Origin: Kushneria marisflavi
GTDB taxonomy: Bacteria > Pseudomonadota > Gammaproteobacteria > Pseudomonadales > Halomonadaceae
Direction of reading: 5' to 3'
NCBI RefSeq assembly: GCF_002157205.1
Contig: NZ_CP021358.1
Coordinates: forward strand, 558,001 to 622,000
Length of the DNA: 64,000 bases
How positions within the stretch are numbered: position 1 is the first letter of the stretch; the number at the start of each line of letters is the position of its first letter. The position numbers and the translations under genes are program-made. Below the pieces are notes generated by a model. That model had not been told where the DNA came from. It ran no database searches and saw only the letters and a program-made list of their open reading frames with translations. This document shows, piece after piece, positions 7,544 to 15,471 of this stretch.

Positions 7544-9698
7544 TGTCCTGTCACGTCTTAATCGTCTGGCCCAGAAAGCCTCTCAAAGAAGTGATGTGGT
7601 GATCGCGGCGTTCATGATTCTGGCCGTTGTCATGATGATCATTCCACTGCCAACAGCGCTGGTCGACATGTTGATTGGTATCAATATCGGCGTCAGCCTG
7701 CTGATTCTTGTGGTTGCTTTCTACATATCCCATCCGGTTGAGTTCTCCTCTCTCCCACCGATCATCCTGCTTGCGACCTTGTTTCGGCTGGCGCTATCGA
7801 TCACCACGACACGTCTGATCCTGCTTGAAGCGGATGCCGGCCAGATCGTCGAGGCGTTCGGCAATTTTGTGATTGCTGGAGAAGTGGTTATTGGCATGGT
7901 GGTGTTTCTCATCATTACCGTCGCCCAGTTTCTGGTCATTACCAAGGGTTCTGAACGCGTTGCCGAGGTTGCCGCGCGTTTTACACTTGATGCGATGCCC
8001 GGAAAGCAGATGAGCATCGACAACGATGCGCGAAATGGAGATATCGATACGCAGGAGGCACGTCGACGCCGTACTCGCCTTGAAAGTGAAAGCCAGCTTT
8101 ACGGTGCCATGGATGGGGCGATGAAGTTCGTCAAGGGTGACGCCATCGCAGGTCTGGTCATCTTGTTCGTCAATCTGATTGGCGGACTGATGATTGGCAT
8201 GCTTGAGCACAACATGGCGTTTGGGGAAGCCGTAGAAACCTATTCGTTATTGACCGTCGGGGATGGTCTGATTGCACAGATCCCCGCATTACTGATCTCG
8301 ATTGGTGCAGGTACTGTTGTTACCCGTGTGAGTTCGGATAATGCAAGCGATCTGGGCAGTGAGATCGTCGGTCAGCTCGGCAGCAACAGCAAGGCGCTCG
8401 GATTGACCGCTACAGTGCTCTTCTGCGCTGCATTTATCCCGGGGTTTGCCACTGGTGTTTTCCTGTCACTTGCGGCCTTGATGGGCGCAGGTGCCTTTCT
8501 GCTACGTCGTCGTCAACGTCGTCAGGAAGAGGCTGACTCCGCAGATCCGGCTCTGGACGACTCGATCGACGAGACATCACAGGCTTCACCCCACCTCCCT
8601 TCCATATCGGACACCACGCTGACCGCACAAGAAGGAGATATCCGACATTATCGGGTCACGGTGTCTCTGGGAGCTTCTCTGGCCGAAAATCTTTCCCAGG
8701 AAATTTTGCGTGAAGGACTGCAAAACACTCGCGAGCGGGTTGGAAGGCGTCTTGGCATTTCGATTCCTGCCGTTGGAATGCGCATGGAACCAGGACTTGG
8801 CAATCGCTATTTCGCCATCGAAATTGACGAAGTGCCCGTATTGCGCAACGAGCTTCCAGAGTCATCACTGCTGCTCGACGACGATGCCACCCTGCTGGAG
8901 GTAGTCGAACTTTCTGCCTGGGATCAACCTGCGCTGGCTGGACGCGGCACATGGCAGTGGTTGCCCGACAGCGCAGCTGAAAAGCTTGATGAAGCCGGCA
9001 TACGCTATCTTCTCATGAGCCAGGTTCTGGAACGTTGCCTTGAGCGAACACTGAATCGCTACGCTGGCGAGTTTCTTGGTATTCAGGAAACGCGCGGGCT
9101 GCTCTCCGAAATGGAGCAGGACTATGCCGAACTGGTCAGCGAAGCAATTCGTGTGGTGTCGCTACACAGGATGGCTGAAATACTGCGTCGGCTGGTGGGG
9201 GAAGGTGTGCCCATTCGCGCCATGCGGACCATCCTTGAGGCGATGGTAACCTGGGGTGGTCAGGAAACGGATAGTGCCCGGCTGGCAGATCGCATCCGCA
9301 TTGCTCTGGCTCGACAGATCTGCCATCTATACGCCCGCGATGATCGGGTTTTACCCGCATGGGTAGCGACTCGGTCGCTTGAAGAAGCGCTTCGGACTAC
9401 CCAGCGCCGGACACAGGATCAGCCGCTGCGCAGCGGCCTGCCGTCCCCTCTTTCTCAGGCACTGAACACCTGGTTTCAGCAGCAACTGAAAGCTATAGAT
9501 TCCGATCTTCACCCCATTGTGGTAATCACACAGGATGTTCGCGCGACCCTTCAACGATGGGTGCATCAGCAGGAACTGGACGTACCCGTTATTGCCTGGC
9601 AGGAAATTGCGCCGGAGTTTCATCTGCAAGCCATCTCTCAGATGCGCTTGCCAAAGCCGGCTTCACCCAGAAACGCACAATCCGAAGTCAGCGGCTAA
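7536..9698 (+). CDS. sctV: T3SS export gate protein SctV
   Basis: 720 residues, usual for SctV/HrcV/LcrD/FlhA. The N-terminal half has about eight membrane helices (the first begins DVVIAAFMILAVVMMIIPLP), the conserved FRLALSITTTRLIL segment of the FHIPEP family, and the loop containing FTLDAMPGKQMSID. The C-terminal cytoplasmic domain (about 360-715) forms the nonameric ring that receives substrate-chaperone complexes. The ATG at 7536 is supported by GGAG upstream and the coupling overlap with sctY; an in-frame ATG at 7434 lies deep inside sctY. The stop codon overlaps the putative sctC2 start (TAATG). Confidence 0.97.
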   Translation: MNDVLSRLNRLAQKASQRSDVVIAAFMILAVVMMIIPLPTALVDMLIGINIGVSLLILVVAFYISHPVEFSSLPPIILLATLFRLALSITTTRLILLEADAGQIVEAFGNFVIAGEVVIGMVVFLIITVAQFLVITKGSERVAEVAARFTLDAMPGKQMSIDNDARNGDIDTQEARRRRTRLESESQLYGAMDGAMKFVKGDAIAGLVILFVNLIGGLMIGMLEHNMAFGEAVETYSLLTVGDGLIAQIPALLISIGAGTVVTRVSSDNASDLGSEIVGQLGSNSKALGLTATVLFCAAFIPGFATGVFLSLAALMGAGAFLLRRRQRRQEEADSADPALDDSIDETSQASPHLPSISDTTLTAQEGDIRHYRVTVSLGASLAENLSQEILREGLQNTRERVGRRLGISIPAVGMRMEPGLGNRYFAIEIDEVPVLRNELPESSLLLDDDATLLEVVELSAWDQPALAGRGTWQWLPDSAAEKLDEAGIRYLLMSQVLERCLERTLNRYAGEFLGIQETRGLLSEMEQDYAELVSEAIRVVSLHRMAEILRRLVGEGVPIRAMRTILEAMVTWGGQETDSARLADRIRIALARQICHLYARDDRVLPAWVATRSLEEALRTTQRRTQDQPLRSGLPSPLSQALNTWFQQQLKAIDSDLHPIVVITQDVRATLQRWVHQQELDVPVIAWQEIAPEFHLQAISQMRLPKPASPRNAQSEVSG

Positions 9699-11125
9699 TG
9701 CGATCATGGGAAGTTGCGCAATCAGACAGGATTGCTTCAAAAACAATGCTTCACAGTAATCCGGCCTTGAAGGCCTTGCACAAGGTGGCAACGACATTCA
9801 TGACCCCAGGCACAAGATATAGAGGGCGCTTTACCTTTCGGCTGGCCGAATACTGGCTTTTATGTGTATTGCTTGTCCTGCTGACAACGCTTCCGGCATA
9901 TGCTGCTGTCACTGTCGACGCAACCGATGACAGTGAGGCTCTGCCACTGGAAACCGGGCAGGGGCGCCTCCTGCGCTTTGATGCCAATATCGCCTCGATT
10001 TTCGTGGCCGATCCTGCCATCGCTGACGTACAAGTTGTCTCACCGGGCGTCGTCTATCTCTTTGGCAAGCAGTCCGGCGATACCAACCTGATTGCCCTGG
10101 ATGCCAATGAGGTGAACCAGGCCTCTTTACATCTTCAGGTACGCGATGATCCTGGTCCGGCACGCAAGGCCCTCCAGGATGACGCAGGTGAGACACAGAT
10201 TCATCTTCGTCTGGCAGGCAAACGCCTGATTGCTGAAGGGCAGAGCCATTCAGTAACGGGTGCCATGGCAACACAGGACATCCTTGAGGCTGAATCACCC
10301 GACGGTATCAGCTCAAACCGCACGACCTTCGACAGCGCAACACAGATCAACATTCGGGTTCGTTTTGCAGAGGTCGCTCGCGATGAACTACTTGATTACG
10401 GCGTCAGCTGGAACGCTCTGATCAACAATGGCTCCTTCTCCTTTGGCGTACTGACCAGCAATATCGCCAATGCGCCGAGCAGCGATGGTGTTGACGGCCT
10501 GCTTCAGGCCCTGCAGCAGAACAATCTGCTACAGATTCTGGCCGAGCCCAACATCACCGCCGTTTCAGGTCAAACCGCAAGCTTTCTGGCCGGTGGCGAA
10601 ATTCCGATTCCCGTCCCGGTAGGCAACGATCTGGTCGGCATTCAGTACAAGCAGTTCGGTGTGTCGCTTTTAAGCACGCCGACATTACTGCCTAACGGTC
10701 GAATCTCGATGGAGGTACGCCCCGAGGTTAGCAGTATCGCCAATAACAATGTTCAGATCGCCGGCTATAACGTGCCATCACTTCAGGTTCGAAGAGCCGA
10801 TACGGTGATTGAAGTGGGTAGCGGGCAGACATTTGCCATTGCCGGCCTTTTTCAGCGTCAGGCATCAGACGGTATCGAACGTATTCCGGTACTCGGTGAC
10901 ATTCCCATTCTCGGACAGCTGTTCCGTTCCAGGCGCTTTCAGCGTAACGAAACGGAACTGGTCATACTGATCACGCCCTACCTGGTGTCACCGTCCTCGT
11001 CGCCGACGCCAAGAACCCCGCTGGACACGGCACGTATAAGTGAACGTCCGCGTCTGGGAGATGATCCGGCTCAACATGCAAGATCGGCAGGTGTCGATGA
11101 CCCCTTTGGCTTTTACCTTCAATGA
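9698..11125 (+). CDS. Tad/CpaC-type secretin serving as SctC2
   Basis: 475 residues from the ATG coupled to the sctV stop; a start at 9800 would give a more normal signal peptide (EYWLLCVLLVLLTTLPAYAA) but neither start has a clear ribosome site. After the signal peptide comes a pilus-secretin N-domain (TGQGRLLRFDANIASIFVAD, then VYLFGKQSGDTNLIALD) and a C-terminal secretin domain with LLQILAEPNITAVSGQTASF, GGEIPIPVPV, FGVSLLSTPTLLPNGRI and a final IPVLGDIPILGQLF followed by ELVILITPYLV. These are hallmarks of CpaC/RcpA Tad-pilus secretins, not of YscC/HrcC. In rhizobial T3SSs the secretin is likewise split into RhcC1 and RhcC2, so this is the outer-membrane pore part and 12575-13159 supplies the other half. 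Confidence 0.85.
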   Translation: MRSWEVAQSDRIASKTMLHSNPALKALHKVATTFMTPGTRYRGRFTFRLAEYWLLCVLLVLLTTLPAYAAVTVDATDDSEALPLETGQGRLLRFDANIASIFVADPAIADVQVVSPGVVYLFGKQSGDTNLIALDANEVNQASLHLQVRDDPGPARKALQDDAGETQIHLRLAGKRLIAEGQSHSVTGAMATQDILEAESPDGISSNRTTFDSATQINIRVRFAEVARDELLDYGVSWNALINNGSFSFGVLTSNIANAPSSDGVDGLLQALQQNNLLQILAEPNITAVSGQTASFLAGGEIPIPVPVGNDLVGIQYKQFGVSLLSTPTLLPNGRISMEVRPEVSSIANNNVQIAGYNVPSLQVRRADTVIEVGSGQTFAIAGLFQRQASDGIERIPVLGDIPILGQLFRSRRFQRNETELVILITPYLVSPSSSPTPRTPLDTARISERPRLGDDPAQHARSAGVDDPFGFYLQ

Positions 11126-11136
11126 AAGGAGCTGGC

Positions 11137-11598
11137 ATGACAGAAAACGGTGAGGTCGTAACGCCGCCTGCACTGGTCCGGCTGCCGACATCGCTTCGTC
11201 TATCGTCGACTCTGGCACTTGTGTTGCTGGCAGGCTGTCAATCAACGCTGGGCCCCATGAGCTGGACGAGCGGTTATCGCGAAGTGGATGTTCTTGGTCC
11301 GGCCCGGACCGTGCAACGGACCATGGCGATCCCCAATCTCTGTCAGGCACCATCAGAAGCCTCCGGTGAGATCACACTCCCTCCGGGCTGCGCCAATGAT
11401 CTCAACCTGTCATTGATGGTGGCAAATCCTCGTGATTTGACACGCGGTCAGCCCATGGGCGAGGCCATGGCAGCGCCGGTGGCCAATGCTGCCAGAGAAC
11501 GCTTGAATGATCGTGATCGCGCCAATGAACGACGCACCCGGCTGGAGAGCGAGGCCCGCTCCGCCGGAGGGCTCAATGCCACTACGGACGGGCTTTAA
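11137..11598 (+). CDS. CpaD-like lipoprotein in the T3SS locus
   Basis: 153 residues. The N-terminal hydrophobic stretch ends in a lipobox (LALVLLAGC, Cys at about 36). The central segment LPPGCANDLNLSLMVANPRDLTRG matches the conserved core of the CpaD family, Tad-pilus lipoproteins whose signature is GCA-x-NLA-MVADPRDL. It follows the CpaC-type secretin directly, as cpaD does in Tad loci, and corresponds in position to the small lipoprotein beside rhcC2 in rhizobia. It probably acts as a pilotin or partner of the secretin. The ATG at 11137 has AAGGAG 5 nt upstream; an ATG at 11122 overlaps the secretin stop but is less well placed. It ends tail-to-tail with the TPR gene. Confidence 0.75.
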   Translation: MTENGEVVTPPALVRLPTSLRLSSTLALVLLAGCQSTLGPMSWTSGYREVDVLGPARTVQRTMAIPNLCQAPSEASGEITLPPGCANDLNLSLMVANPRDLTRGQPMGEAMAAPVANAARERLNDRDRANERRTRLESEARSAGGLNATTDGL

Positions 11599-11607
11599 AT
11601 CATGATA

Positions 11608-12417
11608 CTACGTCGACTGCAGTCCGAGTGCCCGTGCCCGCGCCTCAGCAGTAGGCAACGCTGCAACGCGTTGAGCCTGGGCAATCAAACGTTGACGTTC
11701 GACAGTAGAGACATCCGGAAGCGCCATGTGGTTCGCAACATCAGATCGGCCTGCCAGCACGAGAATCAAGACAGCATTACGGTAGTGGCGAGACTCGGCC
11801 AGGGGCGAATTGACCACGTCACGTATCTCAGTACCGGCCTGTATACCATTACCGGCGAGCGCCTGAGCAAGGGCCAGGTTGGTTTTTACATCAAGACTCT
11901 TCGGGTCAAGCATCATCGCGCGGCGGAAGGAATTCACGGCTTCATCCGGCTCGCCGGAAAGCGCCTGTGCCGCACCAAGCCTGCTCCACGCCGCGGTGCT
12001 GTTCAAGGTCTTGACTGCCTCAACAAGACTGCGCCGAGCGCCCTGCGCCTCTCCAAGACGCAATTGGGCCGTACCAAGTCCCAGCAGGGCCGGGGCAAGC
12101 TGAATATCCTCTCGAAGGGCATCGCGAAAGGCGCGGGCGGCACCCTCGTTATCACCAGCATCAAGTCTTGCCTGCCCAAGGCGCACCAGAACGTTTGCCG
12201 AGGAGCCGTTTCGATCGATCGCGCGCTCATACATCGCCGCAGCAGTAGAGTGATCGCCCTGCTGATCGATATCGTCGGCCAGCGAGAGCAGCCGATCCTG
12301 GTCACTACCAACCTGCGCCGAGCTGCAGGCCGTGAGAATCGCAGTCATCCCGGCAACAACCAGCAACCGTACAGTACCGGAAGAAAAGTCAGCGGTTATC
12401 GTCATCTGGAAAGTCAT
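11608..12417 (-). CDS. TadD-like TPR lipoprotein
   Basis: 269 residues, encoded opposite to the surrounding T3SS genes. A signal peptide ends in a lipobox (GMTAILTACSS). The mature part consists of TPR units: AAAMYERAIDRNGSSANVLV, AARAFRDALREDIQLAPALL, AVNSFRRAMMLDPKSLDVKT, with typical spacing and small-residue positions. Tad loci carry a TPR lipoprotein, TadD, near CpaC/CpaD, and rhizobial T3SS clusters carry a TPR protein (Y4yS), so this completes a Tad-like trio. The start at 12417 is preferred over 12480 because it leaves a short n-region before the hydrophobic core. An overlapping open frame on the plus strand was judged a shadow. Confidence 0.75.
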   Translation of the reverse strand: MTFQMTITADFSSGTVRLLVVAGMTAILTACSSAQVGSDQDRLLSLADDIDQQGDHSTAAAMYERAIDRNGSSANVLVRLGQARLDAGDNEGAARAFRDALREDIQLAPALLGLGTAQLRLGEAQGARRSLVEAVKTLNSTAAWSRLGAAQALSGEPDEAVNSFRRAMMLDPKSLDVKTNLALAQALAGNGIQAGTEIRDVVNSPLAESRHYRNAVLILVLAGRSDVANHMALPDVSTVERQRLIAQAQRVAALPTAEARARALGLQST

Positions 12418-12574
12418 CCCGGACCTGAAAAATGAGCCTACAGCGTAGCGAAAAATACTCGGCAGTGGGCATCGAGTCATGCCGATGGTGAACGCATACT
12501 TTCATAATCACAGCCATACGGCGAGCATCAACGCTGACATGTCGTCATTCAGACGTCATCACAGGATTGCCAGA

Positions 12575-13159
12575 ATGGTCTTCCGATGCATCGTATTGCG
12601 ACTGGCAACGCTATTGCCGATCGTGACCGCCGTGCTTTTGGCCAGTCCTGTTCTGAGTGCAGAAGCCCCCTGGGCAAACCAGAGCTATCACTACATTGTC
12701 ATCAAGCAGAATGTACGTGATGTCCTGCAGGAGTTCGGGCGAAATCTGTCACTCCCCATGGAAATGAGCCGTTCCGTAAAGGGTGAAATGCGCGGTGATA
12801 TTCACGCTGACAGTGCCGGCGATTTTTTAAGAAAGGTGTGCGAGGCCAATGATCTGGCATGGTTTTACGATGGCTATGTGCTGCATGTGGTTTCCAATGA
12901 AGAATTGGACCGCCAAATCATCGATCTTGATGGTGTAGATGCTGACCGATTGCAGATTGAAATCAATGAAATTGAAATCGGCGATCCCCTGAATGCCCGG
13001 CTTCGAAACGGTGGAAGCCGGCTTGAGGTGGCCGGACCACCGGCGTGGCTGGCAGAAATAGAGCAGCGTGTCTCGTCGCTGCGTCGACCCACTCCGGCAT
13101 CCGCGCCTGACGGGGTCAGAGTCTTTCGGGGCAGTGTCACGACACCGTCTGCCCCGTGA
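12575..13159 (+). CDS. SctC1: separate N-domain of the T3SS secretin (NolW/RhcC1-like)
   Basis: 194 residues with a Sec signal peptide (LLPIVTAVLLASPVLSAEA). The mature part carries the N0-type domain typical of T3SS secretins: YHYIVIKQNVRDVLQEFGRN, a short SVKGEMRGDI strand, then DFLRKVCEANDLAWFYDGYVLHV. It continues into an N1-like segment (residues about 130-175) and stops before any secretin barrel. This is the architecture of rhizobial NolW/RhcC1, which works with a separate RhcC2. The ATG at 12575 has AGGA 8 nt upstream and gives a normal signal peptide; the longer start at 12479 has no ribosome site. It precedes the 66-residue ORF and sctI, as nolW precedes nolB. Confidence 0.85.
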   Translation: MVFRCIVLRLATLLPIVTAVLLASPVLSAEAPWANQSYHYIVIKQNVRDVLQEFGRNLSLPMEMSRSVKGEMRGDIHADSAGDFLRKVCEANDLAWFYDGYVLHVVSNEELDRQIIDLDGVDADRLQIEINEIEIGDPLNARLRNGGSRLEVAGPPAWLAEIEQRVSSLRRPTPASAPDGVRVFRGSVTTPSAP

Positions 13160-13223
13160 GAAAGGCGGTAAAAGGGGATATCAGTTCACCCCGGCATCGA
13201 AAACCTGTAACAGGAGATAGATC

Positions 13224-13424
13224 ATGCCAGTAGAATCCGTAAACAGCACCAGCCCCGCAGGTGACACTCAGTCATCCGGTACCGAGGGGTTCGACCAGGC
13301 ACTGGAAAAGGCACAGTTCGATCAGGCTATGAATGAAGGTATGGTCCAGGTCGGTGGACAGCTGATTCTGATGCCGATGATGAAGGAAATGCTTGGCGAG
13401 GCAATGTCCGGCGGAGAGGACTAA
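13224..13424 (+). CDS. 66-residue putative needle/pilus subunit or small T3SS protein
   Basis: 66 residues, no cysteine and no signal peptide. The N-terminal 20 residues are Ser/Thr/Gly-rich and polar, like a secretion signal. An amphipathic helix follows (GFDQALEKAQFDQAMNEGM), then a hydrophobic segment rich in methionine (QLILMPMMKEMLGEAM). The ribosome site AGGAG is 7 nt before the ATG. Position between SctC1 and SctI fits the sctF-sctI-sctJ order of other T3SSs, so it is the syntenic candidate for the needle protein. It lacks recognisable YscF/PrgI residues; an accessory protein such as HrpF of Pseudomonas is possible. Confidence 0.6.
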   Translation: MPVESVNSTSPAGDTQSSGTEGFDQALEKAQFDQAMNEGMVQVGGQLILMPMMKEMLGEAMSGGED

Positions 13425-13442
13425 TCCGGTAGAGAAAGACAG

Positions 13443-13517
13443 GTCGGTGCATGTCCGACGCTTGATTTACCTTTCAAATCAAGAAGCGGCACCGTTCGCT
13501 TTTGCGTTCGGCGCCGC
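13443..13517 (+). other. Three consecutive RNA hairpins before sctI
   Basis: The gap between the 66-residue ORF and sctI holds GTCGG/CCGAC (13443-13447 with 13455-13459), a perfect 8-bp CTTGATTT/AAATCAAG (13461-13468 with 13476-13483), and GCGGCACCG/CGGCGCCGC (13486-13494 with 13509-13517, one mismatch). None is followed by a T-run, so they look more like mRNA-stabilising or processing structures than a terminator. Confidence 0.5.
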
Positions 13518-13570
13518 CTTACCTATTACCAGTATCGCTCGCATTGGCGAGGACAAAAAGGAGGTGAATG

Positions 13571-14002
13571 ATGAATCCTGTGTCTCCCGTTGGCGCGGAT
13601 ATGGTGGCATCGGCAACCACTACACGAGCGCAGTCATCGCAAAACCTTTTTGAGCACATGGCAAGTCAGGCCAGTGCTTCTCATCAAACGAGCCCTTCAG
13701 AGCTCGGTGCCAACCTTCTTGACAATCTGGATGGCTTTTTCAATCGCGTCAGCAGCTTTTCTCAGGAAACCGGAGCAGATTCAGTACAGGCTTCCGAGCC
13801 CATGGCACAGGTAACAACACCGGAAAATGGCCTCCCTGTGAATGATGGCGGCGATACGCCATCGGTACTTGATAACGAAGCAATGGCGAAGGTTGTCGAT
13901 TCGCTGGGACGCGTCTTCGATCACTCCATTGAAACCTCAATGGTGGTTCGAGGGGCGACTCAGGTATCGGGTTCGGCCAATACGCTGCTGAAAGGTCAGT
14001 AA
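13571..14002 (+). CDS. sctI: T3SS inner rod protein SctI (NolB/HrpB-like)
   Basis: 143 residues. The N-terminal two thirds are polar and low in structure; the C-terminal 45 residues form the helical pattern of inner-rod proteins, with LGRVFDHSIETSMVVRGATQ followed by GSANTLLKGQ, which recalls the YscI/PrgJ/HrpB ending (ET-LV-T-Q, then TLL-Q). It lies directly before sctJ, the nolB position in rhizobia. Two ATGs are adjacent (13568 and 13571); 13571 is chosen because GGAGG then has a 6-nt spacing. SctI links the export gate to the needle and is an early substrate. Confidence 0.75.
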   Translation: MNPVSPVGADMVASATTTRAQSSQNLFEHMASQASASHQTSPSELGANLLDNLDGFFNRVSSFSQETGADSVQASEPMAQVTTPENGLPVNDGGDTPSVLDNEAMAKVVDSLGRVFDHSIETSMVVRGATQVSGSANTLLKGQ

Positions 14003-14038
14003 CGTTTTAGTTACCATCGACGACAGGGGAAGCTCCAC

Positions 14039-14827
14039 GTGCTTCGGCTTTTTTCAAGACATCGGATTCGGACAATGGCATTGCTTTTGATGGCCGTGTT
14101 GCTGCAAGCGTGCGATACCGATCTCTATACTGACCTCGACGAGCGCGAGGCAAACCTGCTCGTGGCGACACTGGCGCGCAGTGGCGTGCCGGCCAAGCGC
14201 CATGCCGATGATGAAGGGCGCATGACAGTAACGGTCGATGAAGATCATTTTGCCGATGCCGTCGATATTCTCGATCGTGCCGGTCTGCCGGAGCATCAAT
14301 TTGCCAATATGGGAGATGTCTTTCAGGGAAACGGACTGGTTTCCTCTCCTGTTCAGGAAAAAGCACAGATGATCTATGCGTTGAGCCAAGAGCTTTCGCA
14401 TACCGTTTCCCAGATAGACGGCGTTCTTTCTTCACGCGTGCACGTGGTGCTTCCCGACAATGATCTGCTCCGCGGCGACAGTACCCCCTCCTCGGCATCC
14501 GTATTTGTAAGATATCTGCCATCACTCGATATCAATCCACTGATTCCCAGAATCAAAACGCTGGTAGCCAACGGTATTGCCGGGCTGACTTACGACAAGG
14601 TGTCAGTAGTGACGGTTGCCTCGAAAATCAGCGAGCCGGTCAATGAAGCTCGCCAACCAATGATGAGCACTTTTCTGGGCATTGCGATGCCGGCGCCCAG
14701 CGTTTCACGGGCCTGGTGGCTGTTCGGTACGCTGATCGCTGCCATCATTGTATTGCTGACCGTGGTGGGGTGGCTGATCTGGCAGCGACGGCGACAGCAA
14801 CCTTATGAACTGGCGGCACCACCATGA
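14039..14827 (+). CDS. sctJ: T3SS inner-membrane ring lipoprotein SctJ
   Basis: 262 residues, normal for SctJ/HrcJ/NolT/YscJ. A signal peptide ends in a lipobox (LLMAVLLQAC). The two ring-building domains follow, with LDEREANLLVATLARSGVPA, the conserved AQMIYALSQELSHTVSQIDG helix and VHVVLP strand, and SSASVFVRY. A C-terminal membrane helix lies at about 222-242. The start is GTG at 14039 with AGGGGA 8 nt upstream. The stop overlaps the sctK start (ATGA), beginning a tightly coupled run to sctS. Confidence 0.96.
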   Translation: MLRLFSRHRIRTMALLLMAVLLQACDTDLYTDLDEREANLLVATLARSGVPAKRHADDEGRMTVTVDEDHFADAVDILDRAGLPEHQFANMGDVFQGNGLVSSPVQEKAQMIYALSQELSHTVSQIDGVLSSRVHVVLPDNDLLRGDSTPSSASVFVRYLPSLDINPLIPRIKTLVANGIAGLTYDKVSVVTVASKISEPVNEARQPMMSTFLGIAMPAPSVSRAWWLFGTLIAAIIVLLTVVGWLIWQRRRQQPYELAAPP

Positions 14828-15471
14828 GTTTCGAAGCCAACAAGAACGGCAGTGCCGATATATTGCCGGTCATTTGTAACAGACATGACTGGCTGGACAG
14901 CCTCGATGGTCTCGCCAGCGAGACGTATCTTGATGAATGGAGCCAACAGCCCCGCTTTCGTGCCCGACTGGTCGAGCGCCTACGCCTGCGTCACAACCTT
15001 GCGTCGCCCGCGTCACTGCCATCGCTGCCGCCCTCCGATCTACAGTTGAGTCAGCTTGCTCCTGACACCATCGATGCCTGCCGACGCGCTGCAGGCGTTA
15101 TCGCACATGCGAATGCTTTTGTACGTGAGATTCAGGCCACGAAAGTATTGTCACTCAGGAGTCGATTTGGTGATGATCTACACGCACTGGCGCTTCGCCA
15201 CCGAGGCCGGCCACACCCTGATACGATCGAAATGATTTCTACCGAAGACCTTGATTTGCTTGAGGGCGCCATCGAGCGCGATGGCCATTACTGTCTGAAC
15301 CAATGGTGGCAATACCTACCCCCGGCATGGCAGAACTGGCTACAACTGAGCTGGGCCTGGGATATGACACTTGATGATAGACCGGTCGATGTCGCAGCAG
15401 TGGAAATCGCACGTCTGGCCGTAGAAGGCCTTTCTTCTCCTTCCCTCTCCGGGCTGCGAGGTGACACATGA
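14824..15471 (+). CDS. sctK: T3SS sorting platform protein SctK (NolU-like)
   Basis: 215 residues, soluble, between sctJ and sctL, the position of nolU/hrpD/yscK. The first third contains YLDEWSQQPRFRARLVERLR; the second half is helical with AAGVIAHANAFVREIQATKV, a pattern seen in SctK proteins, which connect the SctD ring to the SctQ pods of the cytoplasmic sorting platform. Overlaps of 4 nt at both ends show translational coupling. Similarity is low across this family, so position carries much of the call. Confidence 0.75.
   Translation: MSFEANKNGSADILPVICNRHDWLDSLDGLASETYLDEWSQQPRFRARLVERLRLRHNLASPASLPSLPPSDLQLSQLAPDTIDACRRAAGVIAHANAFVREIQATKVLSLRSRFGDDLHALALRHRGRPHPDTIEMISTEDLDLLEGAIERDGHYCLNQWWQYLPPAWQNWLQLSWAWDMTLDDRPVDVAAVEIARLAVEGLSSPSLSGLRGDT

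Noticed and set aside
9557..9697. Upstream extension of the Tad-type secretin frame into sctV
   Set aside because: It would overlap 141 nt of sctV out of frame, has no ribosome site, and places the signal peptide too far from the N-terminus.
11602..12435. 277-codon open frame on the plus strand, in line with the T3SS genes
   Set aside because: The minus-strand frame in the same place has a signal peptide, lipobox and regular TPR units; the plus frame has none and reads as low-pattern basic protein.
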